Source: an uncultured Petrimonas sp. (GTDB lineage: Bacteria; Bacteroidota; Bacteroidia; Bacteroidales; Dysgonomonadaceae). From it: a stretch of DNA of 9,950 nt. Under the pieces are notes generated by a model that was not told the origin of the DNA, did no database searches, and worked only from the letters and a program-made list of their open reading frames with translations. Positions 4,467 through 9,950 of the stretch are shown here, piece after piece. The stretch is taken from contig CAKTUP010000078.1 in the NCBI GenBank assembly GCA_934621705.1, forward strand, positions 1 to 9,950, written 5' to 3'. Positions within the stretch are counted from its first letter, which is position 1. Every line of letters begins with the position of its first letter. The translations under genes and the position numbers were made by a program.

Positions 4467-6749
4467 ATGAAATCAAAATCACTATTATTTCTTTTATTTT
4501 TCAGCGTTTTTTTTCTAAATGCGCAAGTGAAAAACGAGCCGGTTGATTACGTGAGCATTCTCGTTGGAACTCAATCCAAATTCGAACTGTCAAACGGGAA
4601 CACTTATCCCGCCATTGCCGTGCCGTGGGGAATGAATTTCTGGTCGCCACAAACCGGGAAAATGGGAGATGGCTGGCTTTATCGGTACGATGCCGACAAA
4701 ATTCGCGCGTTCAAGCAAACACACCAACCCAGTCCGTGGATGAACGATTACGGACAGTTTTCGATTATGCCGATGACCGGCAAAATGGAGTTTAACGAAG
4801 ACAACCGCGCAAGCTGGTTTTCGCACAAGGCAGAAGTTGCAAGGCCTTATTATTACAGCGTTTATTTGGCCGATTACGATTTAACAACCGAAATTACACC
4901 CACCGAACGCGCAGCTATCTTTCGTTTCACTTTTCCCGAAACCGACAGCGCAAACGTACTTGTTGACGCTTTCGACAGAGGATCGGCCGTAGAAATTATT
5001 CCCGAAAAAAATGCCATCATCGGCTATACCACACGCAACAGCGGAGGCGTACCCAAAAATTTCAAAAACTATTTTGTGGTGGTTTTCGATAAACCTTTTG
5101 AGTACAAACATGCGGTTAAAAACGGTGAAATTCAGCAAAATACAATCAAAGTAGAAGATAACCATGCCGGCGCTTTTATCGGGTTTTCAACCAAGCGAGG
5201 AGAGAAAGTGATTGCAAAAGTTGCATCGTCATTCATCAGTTACGCGCAAGCGTGGCAAAACCTGAAAGAGGTTGAAAACAAGGATTTTGAAACTGTTAAG
5301 CAAGAAGGGCGAAATGCGTGGAACGAAGTGTTGGGAAAAATAGAGATCGAGGATAATAATATTGACAACAAACGTACTTTTTATTCCATGCTTTATCGTT
5401 CTACGTTGTTTCCCCGTAAGTTTTACGAAATTGACGCACAGGGAAATATCGTGCATTACAGTCCGTACAACGGCGAAGTTTTACCCGGATATATGTACAC
5501 CGATACCGGATTTTGGGATACTTTCCGCGCGTTGTTCCCATTGCTCAATTTGATGTATCCGTCTGTAAACAAGGAAATTCAGGAAGGATTGGTAAACACG
5601 TATAAAGAGAGCGGATTTCTTCCCGAATGGGCAAGTCCCGGACACAGAGGAATCATGATTGGTAACAATTCCGCTTCGGTGGTTGCCGATGCTTACCTGA
5701 AAGGATTGCGCGGTTACGATATCGAAACGCTTTACAAAGCTATGATTCACGGAACCGAAAACGTTCATCCGCGGGTTTCGTCCACCGGACGGCTGGGACA
5801 CGAATATTACAACACGCTTGGTTATGTTCCTTACGATGTGAAAATCAACGAAAACGCTGCCCGAACGTTGGAATACGCTTATGCCGACTGGACAATCTAC
5901 AAGCTGGCAAAAGCCTTAAACCGTCCTAAATCGGAAATTGATTTATACGCGAAACGCAGCCAGAATTATCGCAATTTGTATTCTCCCGAACATAAATTGA
6001 TGCGCGGAAAAAATAAGGATGGAACGTTTCAGTCGCCTTTCAGCCCAACGAAATGGGGCGACGCCTTTACCGAAGGCAACAGCTGGCACTACACCTGGTC
6101 GGTTTTTCACGATCCTCAAGGATTGATTGATTTGATGGGTGGAAGCAAGGAATTTGTGAATATGCTGGACTCGGTTTTCAAAATGCCGCCGGTTTTCGAT
6201 GACAGTTATTACGGTTTCCCCATTCACGAGATCCGCGAAATGCAAATCATGAACATGGGGCAATACGCGCACGGAAATCAACCCATTCAGCACATGGTTT
6301 ATCTGTACAATTATGCCGGAGAACCGTGGAAAACTCAATATTGGGCGCGAGAAGTGATGGATAAACTTTACACTCCCGCACCCGACGGTTATTGCGGTGA
6401 CGAAGACAACGGACAAACATCGGCATGGTACGTGTTTTCGGCTATGGGATTTTATCCCGTTTGTCCGGGAAGCGATGAGTATATTTTGGGTTCTCCGCTG
6501 TTTGAAAAAATGACTGTTCATTTGGAGAACGGAAAAAGTATTCAGGTAAATTCTCTCGGAAACGACAAATCCAAACGTTATATCTCCGATTATAAACTAA
6601 ACGGTAAAACTTACTCAAAAAATTTCGTAACGCACGGAGATTTGATGAACGGAGCAAAAATCGATATTCAAATGTCCGAAACTCCCAATAAAAAGCGGGG
6701 TATCAATAAATCCGATTTTCCGTATTCGTTCTCGAACGAGAATAAATAA
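4467..6749 (+). CDS. Secreted GH92 family alpha-mannosidase
   Basis: This is a 760-residue exo-acting glycosidase of family GH92, the calcium-dependent alpha-mannosidases that trim mannose from N-glycans and mannans. Residues 1-20 form a signal peptide (lysines, a leucine/phenylalanine-rich core, NAQ cleavage site) without a lipobox cysteine, so export to the periplasm or beyond is likely. The N-terminal beta-sandwich domain covers about 25-290, with HQPSPWMNDYG at 86-96. The (alpha/alpha)6 catalytic domain follows, with TGFWDTFRALFP (347-358), TEGNSWHYTW (535-544), GNQPIQHM (603-610) and GYCGDEDNGQTSAWYVF (641-657). E536 is at the expected general acid position, and D645 and D647 at the general base positions. 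The length is normal for the family. No SusC/SusD genes are adjacent, so it is not in a visible polysaccharide utilisation locus. Mannose linkage specificity cannot be told from the sequence. Confidence 0.95.
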   Translation: MKSKSLLFLLFFSVFFLNAQVKNEPVDYVSILVGTQSKFELSNGNTYPAIAVPWGMNFWSPQTGKMGDGWLYRYDADKIRAFKQTHQPSPWMNDYGQFSIMPMTGKMEFNEDNRASWFSHKAEVARPYYYSVYLADYDLTTEITPTERAAIFRFTFPETDSANVLVDAFDRGSAVEIIPEKNAIIGYTTRNSGGVPKNFKNYFVVVFDKPFEYKHAVKNGEIQQNTIKVEDNHAGAFIGFSTKRGEKVIAKVASSFISYAQAWQNLKEVENKDFETVKQEGRNAWNEVLGKIEIEDNNIDNKRTFYSMLYRSTLFPRKFYEIDAQGNIVHYSPYNGEVLPGYMYTDTGFWDTFRALFPLLNLMYPSVNKEIQEGLVNTYKESGFLPEWASPGHRGIMIGNNSASVVADAYLKGLRGYDIETLYKAMIHGTENVHPRVSSTGRLGHEYYNTLGYVPYDVKINENAARTLEYAYADWTIYKLAKALNRPKSEIDLYAKRSQNYRNLYSPEHKLMRGKNKDGTFQSPFSPTKWGDAFTEGNSWHYTWSVFHDPQGLIDLMGGSKEFVNMLDSVFKMPPVFDDSYYGFPIHEIREMQIMNMGQYAHGNQPIQHMVYLYNYAGEPWKTQYWAREVMDKLYTPAPDGYCGDEDNGQTSAWYVFSAMGFYPVCPGSDEYILGSPLFEKMTVHLENGKSIQVNSLGNDKSKRYISDYKLNGKTYSKNFVTHGDLMNGAKIDIQMSETPNKKRGINKSDFPYSFSNENK

Positions 6750-6757
6750 AATATCAA

Positions 6758-6772
6758 CTGGTTTGAAACCAG
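6758..6772. repeat. CTGGTTT/AAACCAG palindrome
   Basis: CTGGTTT and AAACCAG are exact inverted repeats around a single G at 6765. As RNA this makes a stem of about six pairs with a small loop just after the GH92 stop codon. It shares the GGTT-NNN-AACC apex with the hairpins at 234-262 and 599-618. Confidence 0.5.
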
Positions 6773-6785
6773 CAGATGCTTATCA

Positions 6786-6817
6786 AAAAAGAGACGCGGC
6801 ACGCCGCGTCTCTTTTT
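6786..6817. terminator. Bidirectional terminator between GH92 and rlpA
   Basis: AAAAAGAGACGCGGC (6786-6800) pairs perfectly over 15 bases with its complement at 6803-6817, leaving only AC between the arms. Each strand ends in a T-rich tract, so it can stop plus-strand GH92 transcripts and minus-strand rlpA transcripts. The rlpA stop codon (6818-6816) overlaps the outer end of the stem. Confidence 0.9.
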
Positions 6818-7274
6818 ATTTCAGTACTTTTTCTTTCTCTATTTTCAGTTCTTTGTTGTAATGTGGGGGAATTTTCAGAAAGATATCGTTAAAATCAAAA
6901 ACAAACGGCTGCAATTTCATAAAATTCCATTCCTGCAATTCCACCACGGCTACACCTTGCCTTATTATTTCTAACTGCCTTGCCGCAGCATAAGACAGGT
7001 CAATGATTTTGTTTCGCGAAAACGGCCCCCGATCCGTAACTTTCACCAGTACGCTTTTCCCGTTCTTCGGGTTTTTTACTTCCAATATGGTTCCAAACGG
7101 ATAGGTTTTGTGAGCGCAGGTCAAACTGTCTTTGTGATAAATTTCACCGCTCGATGTTTTTCGGCCATGAAATTTGTTGGAATAATAGGATGCTTTCCCT
7201 TTTTGTTGAGCAAAAATCGGATAAAGTAATGTGTTTGTTAACAGAATGATAACAAAAAAGAATGACTTTTTCAT
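6816..7274 (-). CDS. rlpA: RlpA-like septal ring lytic transglycosylase family protein
   Basis: This is a 152-residue exported protein with a signal peptide at 1-23 (MKK, then a hydrophobic core ending FAQ) and a double-psi beta-barrel domain from about 25 to 113. The RlpA pattern is clear: [19 protein letters not shown] (26-44), [11 protein letters not shown] (52-62), [16 protein letters not shown] (79-94). The conserved trio E44, H55 and D81 is present, consistent with cleavage of peptidoglycan glycan strands. There is no SPOR domain and no lipobox, so this is a short soluble form with a 40-residue basic tail. I start at the ATG at 7274. The longer reading from TTG at 7304 would begin inside the TAAATTTG promoter box. 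It is convergent with GH92 and divergent from GH5. Confidence 0.9.
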   Translation of the reverse strand: MKKSFFFVIILLTNTLLYPIFAQQKGKASYYSNKFHGRKTSSGEIYHKDSLTCAHKTYPFGTILEVKNPKNGKSVLVKVTDRGPFSRNKIIDLSYAAARQLEIIRQGVAVVELQEWNFMKLQPFVFDFNDIFLKIPPHYNKELKIEKEKVLK

Positions 7275-7301
7275 TGTCTCTTGTTTTTGATTTTCACGTT
7301 G

Positions 7302-7309
7302 CAAATTTA
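7302..7309 (-). promoter_or_regulatory. TAAATTTG -7 promoter box for rlpA
   Basis: Read 7309 to 7302 on the minus strand this is TAAATTTG, fitting TAnnTTTG, and it ends 27 bases before the ATG at 7274. No good -33 TTTG is seen. Confidence 0.6.
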
Positions 7310-7384
7310 GGAAAAAAACAGGAAACTCGCGTTTTTTCTTCGAATTATAACCGAAGGAAACTGCATTTGTTCAGCACAAATTGT

Positions 7385-7392
7385 TATTTTTG
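7385..7392 (+). promoter_or_regulatory. TATTTTTG -7 promoter box for the GH5 gene
   Basis: TATTTTTG fits TAnnTTTG and ends 32 bases before the ATG at 7425. A TTTG lies at 7366-7369, but its spacing of 15 bases is shorter than usual, so only the -7 box is well supported. Confidence 0.6.
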
Positions 7393-7424
7393 CAATTATC
7401 TGAAAAATTAATATCGATGCAATC

Positions 7425-8513
7425 ATGGACATAAAAAGAAGAGATTTTGTTAAAAGCATGGGATTATTAGCCGCTGCCGGAATGGCAGGCGTATCGTGCA
7501 GTTCGTTGGCCCGTATGGGAAAGAAAACCGTTTCGCATGAATTTTCCTTGTGGAAAGGCTTCAATTTATTGAATAAATTCAATCCCGCTAATCAAACGCC
7601 TTTCGATGAGCAAGACTTTGAAATAATGGCGGATTGGGGATTCAATTTCGTTCGTCTGCCGCTTTCGTATTGGACCTGGAGTAGCGAAGACGATTGGTAT
7701 CGTATCGATGAAAAGGTAATGAAAGAAATAGATCAGGCGGTGGAGTTTGGCAAGCAATATAATTTGCACGTGAACCTCAACTTTCATCGACTTCCCGGAT
7801 ATTGCATAAATCCGCCAAAACCGGCTACCGATTTGTTTGAAGACGAAGCTCCTTTGCTTGCGGCGGAACATCATTGGAGACATTTTTCGCAACGTTACAA
7901 AGGAATATCGAGTAAATTGCTGAGTTTTAATCTGATCAATGAAGCTCCTTCCGTGAGTGTGGAGAAATACGATAAAGTTGCCCGAAGGCTTATCAATGCG
8001 ATTCGAAACGAAGACCCCGACAGGTTGATTTTTGTCGATGGAAAAGATGTCGGCAGAAATCCGCTGATGACGCTTACCGATGTTCCGAATATCATCCAGA
8101 GCGGAAGAGGATATGATCCGATGTTGATTTCACATTTTCGTGCAAGCTGGGTAAATTGGGATCTGGTACAAAAGTTTCCCGAAGATCAGCTCTCGTGGCC
8201 GCTGGTTGCCGAAGGCAAAAGATACGACAGGCAAAGTATTTACGAGGCTTCAGTGAAACCCTGGGAACCTTGGGTAGAAAAAGGAGGAAAAGTGCACATC
8301 GGCGAAATGGGATGTCATAACCGAACACCCCATGCGGTAGCATTGGCTTGGCTGGAAGATGTTTTCGGTGTTTTTAAGGAGCAAGGCTGGGGATGGTCGT
8401 TGTGGAACCTCGAAGGCTCTTTTGGCATAATAAACAGCGGAAGAAAAGATGTGAAATACGAGGATTTTAAAGGTCGAAAACGGATCAACCCGAAAACTTG
8501 TGGAGTCTTTTAA
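7425..8513 (+). CDS. GH5 family glycoside hydrolase, C-terminus replaced by an insertion sequence
   Basis: This is a 362-residue endo-type glycosidase of the cellulase superfamily. The N-terminus has a twin-arginine motif (RRDFVK, 5-10), a hydrophobic stretch (12-24) and GVSC with C25, so a Tat-exported, possibly lipid-anchored protein is likely. The TIM barrel runs from about 42 to 335, with FVRLPL (75-80), NFHR (119-122), FNLINEAP (168-175; E173 likely acid/base), SHFRASW (236-242), HIGEMG (291-296; E294 likely nucleophile) and WSLWNLEGSFG (324-334). The odd part is the end: residues 353-362 (RINPKTCGVF) and the TAA stop are encoded by the left inverted repeat and first bases of the inserted element at 8481. 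The original tail is lost or displaced. Because the barrel is complete, activity may survive. The substrate is not evident. Confidence 0.88.
   Translation: MDIKRRDFVKSMGLLAAAGMAGVSCSSLARMGKKTVSHEFSLWKGFNLLNKFNPANQTPFDEQDFEIMADWGFNFVRLPLSYWTWSSEDDWYRIDEKVMKEIDQAVEFGKQYNLHVNLNFHRLPGYCINPPKPATDLFEDEAPLLAAEHHWRHFSQRYKGISSKLLSFNLINEAPSVSVEKYDKVARRLINAIRNEDPDRLIFVDGKDVGRNPLMTLTDVPNIIQSGRGYDPMLISHFRASWVNWDLVQKFPEDQLSWPLVAEGKRYDRQSIYEASVKPWEPWVEKGGKVHIGEMGCHNRTPHAVALAWLEDVFGVFKEQGWGWSLWNLEGSFGIINSGRKDVKYEDFKGRKRINPKTCGVF
8481..8504. repeat. Left terminal inverted repeat of the insertion sequence
   Basis: It begins CGGATCAACCCGAA (14 bases identical to the right end in reverse complement), then three differing bases AAC, then TTGTGGA (7 identical). 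In the GH5 frame it is translated as RINPKTCG. Confidence 0.9.
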
Positions 8514-8520
8514 AATTTTC

Positions 8521-8528
8521 TACATTTG
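8521..8528 (+). promoter_or_regulatory. Possible TACATTTG promoter box for the transposase
   Basis: TACATTTG fits TAnnTTTG but ends only 4 bases before the ATG at 8533. If used, the transcript would be leaderless or nearly so. It may be coincidental. Confidence 0.35.
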
Positions 8529-8532
8529 CTCC

Positions 8533-8871
8533 ATGAAAACAGGATATGAATTATTGCTCCCTGAGGGACTGACTGATTACTTTGACGTAATTGATGTAGA
8601 AGAGTATGACACCCGTATTATTCTTCATTTGGATGAAAAAATATTAAGCGAATTTGAAATGGGTGATAGCTCCTATCTCTCGAAAGGATTTTATCCCGCT
8701 GTCGATATTCAAGATTTCCCTGTTCGGGACAGAGGTTTGACCTTACGGGTTCGCCGTCGCCGTTGGCAGGAAAAAGCTACTGGCAACCCCTATATGCGCG
8801 ATTGGGAGGTCATCGCCCAAGGCACTCGTTTAACCCGCGAGTTTGCGACTTTTTTAAAAGAATTACCTTGA
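8533..8871 (+). CDS. ISL3/ISAon1-like transposase, N-terminal ORF A
   Basis: This 112-residue protein begins MKTGYELLLPEGLTDYF and contains DIQDFPVRDRGLTLRVRRRRW (about 62-82) and a C-terminal helix GTRLTREFATFLKEL. Its layout matches the N-terminal region of ISL3 transposases, which binds the element ends, but the cysteines of the usual ISL3 zinc finger are absent. I use the ATG at 8533; a GTG at 8500 would start inside the inverted repeat and add residues unlike the family. The stop is TGA at 8869-8871. ORF B lies in the +1 frame and overlaps from 8858, so the two are probably parts of one protein of about 440 residues, the usual ISL3 transposase size. Confidence 0.8.
   Translation: MKTGYELLLPEGLTDYFDVIDVEEYDTRIILHLDEKILSEFEMGDSSYLSKGFYPAVDIQDFPVRDRGLTLRVRRRRWQEKATGNPYMRDWEVIAQGTRLTREFATFLKELP
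8858..8871 (+). other. ORF A/ORF B overlap, candidate +1 frameshift window
   Basis: ORF A reads to TGA at 8869-8871. The ORF B frame (+1 relative to ORF A) is blocked by TAA at 8855-8857 but open from 8858. Any fusion must therefore shift +1 (or -2) within these 14 bases, for example at the CCT TGA end of ORF A. A shift is inferred, not shown. Confidence 0.4.
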
Positions 8872-8896
8872 TACTGAACCTATAAACAGCCATACG

Positions 8897-9850
8897 TTGG
8901 CGAAGTTTTTTCACCTTGATGGTAAACGCTTGGAGGAGTGGTATCGGTGTTACTTGTCCGGATTCCACGGATGGAAAGAGCGGGAACACGCACAAAACTA
9001 TCTACTGTTTAGTGAGAATGTAGGTCCATATTTAAGTATTGATGAAACCGCATTGAGCTATGACGAACTTTATACGGTGGTTACCAACAAGGAAGCCAAT
9101 GGGCGTAAAGGCGCTATTGTGGCTATCGTCAAGGGTACATCGGCTGAGACGGTTATAAAATATCTTCAAGAAATGCCTGCCTCCAAACGTAGAAAAGTAA
9201 AGGAGATTACTTTGGATATGGCACCCAATATGGAGCTTATTGCTCGTCGATGTTTTCCTGCCGCAAATTTAGTTACAGACCGTTTTCACGTACAGAAACT
9301 TGCCGTAGAAGCCTTACAGGATATGCGTATTGCCTATCGGTGGCAGGCTATTGAGCAGGAAAACAAAGAGATGGAGTTGGCTAAAGAAACAGGGAAAACT
9401 CACAAACCATTGCTTTTGGAAAATGGAGATACCCTCAGACAACTGTTGGCCAGAAGCCGCTATCTGCTTTTCAAGGCAGAGAATAAATGGACTCCTTCTC
9501 AGCGTTTTCGGGCAGAAATACTCTTTCTCTATTATCCTGACTTAGAAACAGCTTATAAACTTACCATGCAATTAAAAGGAATCTACGAACACACCAATGA
9601 TAAAACCCTAGCTCTCACACGGCTTGCCAAATGGTATGAAGCCGTGGAGCAATCCGGATTTAAAACTTTCGGTACCGTAAAAAGAAGCATATCGGCTCAT
9701 TACAGAACTATTCTTAATTATTTCGACAGGCGTTCAACGAATGCTTCGGCAGAAAGTTTCAATGCTAAAATTAAAGCTTTCAGGGCTACCTTAAGAGGGG
9801 TAAAACATATACCTTACTTTTTATTCAGGCTAACCAATATTTATGCGTAG
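8897..9850 (+). CDS. ISL3/ISAon1-like transposase, catalytic ORF B
   Basis: This is the DDE catalytic part, 317 residues if it starts at TTG 8897. LSIDETALS (47-54) holds D49, ITLDMAPNM (104-112) holds D107, VTDRFHVQK (126-134) adds D128, and STNASAESFNAKIKAFR (280-296) holds E286; these fit the ISL3 DDE pattern. The segment between about 140 and 270 is the helical insertion of this group. Upstream of the TTG the frame stays open to 8858 and encodes DTEPINSHT, which continues into LAKFFHLDGKRLEEWY, a helix-turn-helix-like unit. The unit straddles the TTG, so the functional protein probably comes from a frameshift out of ORF A rather than from this start. The TAG stop touches the right inverted repeat. 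No internal stops or deletions are visible, so the element may be active. Confidence 0.85.
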   Translation: MAKFFHLDGKRLEEWYRCYLSGFHGWKEREHAQNYLLFSENVGPYLSIDETALSYDELYTVVTNKEANGRKGAIVAIVKGTSAETVIKYLQEMPASKRRKVKEITLDMAPNMELIARRCFPAANLVTDRFHVQKLAVEALQDMRIAYRWQAIEQENKEMELAKETGKTHKPLLLENGDTLRQLLARSRYLLFKAENKWTPSQRFRAEILFLYYPDLETAYKLTMQLKGIYEHTNDKTLALTRLAKWYEAVEQSGFKTFGTVKRSISAHYRTILNYFDRRSTNASAESFNAKIKAFRATLRGVKHIPYFLFRLTNIYA

Positions 9851-9874
9851 TCCACAATAATTCGGGTTGATCCG
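9851..9874. repeat. Right terminal inverted repeat of the insertion sequence
   Basis: TCCACAA (9851-9857) and TTCGGGTTGATCCG (9861-9874) are exact inverted matches to the left end, separated by three unmatched bases. It starts directly after the transposase stop codon. Confidence 0.9.
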
Positions 9875-9901
9875 GATTATCGGCTAAAAATTTATAAGTA
9901 G
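9875..9901 (+). pseudogene. Possible displaced 3' tail of the GH5 gene
   Basis: If the insertion sequence is removed from 8481 to 9874, the GH5 frame continues from K352 into D-Y-R-L-K-I-Y-K and a TAG stop at 9899-9901. The join is in frame and gives a basic tail of about the right length. It is not a strong match to the tails I recall for this group, there is no direct repeat, and a chance frame match is one in three. Confidence 0.3.
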
Positions 9902-9911
9902 TATAAAAAAG

Positions 9912-9946
9912 AAAAACACCTAAACATCTCTGTTTAAGTGTCTTTT
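9912..9946 (+). terminator. Hairpin terminator beyond the insertion sequence
   Basis: ACACCTAAACA (9916-9926) pairs with TGTTTAAGTGT (9931-9941) with one mismatch and a TCTC loop, followed by CTTTT. It lies outside the inverted repeat. It may be the original GH5 terminator, and would also stop transposase transcripts. Confidence 0.7.
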
Positions 9947-9950
9947 GGTG

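Larger units (their letters stand above)
8481..9874 (+). mobile_element. ISL3-type insertion sequence (ISAon1-like), complete, about 1.39 kb
   Basis: The element is bounded by 24-base inverted repeats matching at 21 of 24 positions. It encodes two consecutive transposase reading frames filling nearly all of it, with the second stop codon directly abutting the right repeat. The DDE-type transposase motifs fit ISL3. From memory, the two-ORF form resembles elements annotated as ISAon1 family in Bacteroidetes. No 8-base direct repeat, expected for ISL3, is visible next to either end. The left end lies inside the GH5 gene. The exact outermost base (8481/9874 or 8482/9873) is uncertain by one position. 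Confidence 0.88.

Noticed and set aside
5943..6521. 192-codon minus-strand open frame inside the GH92 gene
   Set aside because: It is antisense to conserved GH92 catalytic motifs and its translation shows no domain.
6729..6742. TTCTCG-AA-CGAGAA inverted repeat at the end of the GH92 gene
   Set aside because: It is within the last GH92 codons, has no T tract, and the strong terminator at 6786-6817 makes it unnecessary.
4467..8513. Polysaccharide utilisation locus around GH92 and GH5
   Set aside because: No SusC/SusD-like genes or hybrid two-component regulator are present, and rlpA on the opposite strand separates the two glycosidases.
8850..8885. Slippery heptamer T TTT TTA in ORF A as a -1 frameshift site
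   Set aside because: A -1 shift leads to a TAA at 8883-8885 and not into ORF B, which needs +1 or -2. It may still cause termination but does not make the fusion.

Overview
The window looks like the chromosome of a Bacteroidota bacterium, most likely order Bacteroidales (a Dysgonomonadaceae-like relative is my guess). The reasons are the repeated TAnnTTTG -7 promoter boxes, AT-rich leaders with no clear Shine-Dalgarno sequence, and the gene families present: DUF3109, a DUF1015 protein, GH92, a short RlpA, and a two-ORF ISL3-type insertion sequence of a kind I recall from Bacteroidetes.

Layout. Bases 1-222 are the end of a DUF3109 gene running in from the left, followed by a strong hairpin. 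Bases 270-654 hold no credible gene but are rich in inverted repeats, including two near-perfect palindromes of 31 and 29 bases with the same central core. Next come a divergent pair, a DUF4375/DMP19-like acidic protein (minus) and a DUF1015 protein (plus), then an M20 amidohydrolase, an Lrp/AsnC regulator and a secreted GH92 alpha-mannosidase, all on plus. The GH92 gene and the convergent minus-strand rlpA share a bidirectional terminator. Divergent from rlpA is a GH5 glycosidase with a twin-arginine lipoprotein-type signal. A complete insertion sequence of about 1.39 kb occupies 8481-9874.

How the genes relate. Most genes seem to be separate transcription units, each with its own TAnnTTTG box or hairpin terminator. 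I see no long operon and no SusC/SusD pair beside the two glycosidases. GH92 and GH5 are both exported and probably act on glycans; RlpA is exported and acts on peptidoglycan. The Lrp-type regulator has its own promoter and may control itself or its neighbours.

Main discovery. The insertion sequence lies in the 3' end of the GH5 gene. Its 24-base terminal inverted repeats (21 of 24 matching) are at 8481-8504 and 9851-9874. The left one is translated as the last ten GH5 residues, so the present GH5 C-terminus and stop codon come from the mobile element. No target-site duplication is visible. Joining the flanks restores a short in-frame tail ending at 9901, just before a terminator hairpin that may have belonged to the GH5 gene. 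I did not find a convincing new defence or biosynthetic system; the other items are smaller signals in intergenic DNA, start-codon corrections and poorly understood protein families.
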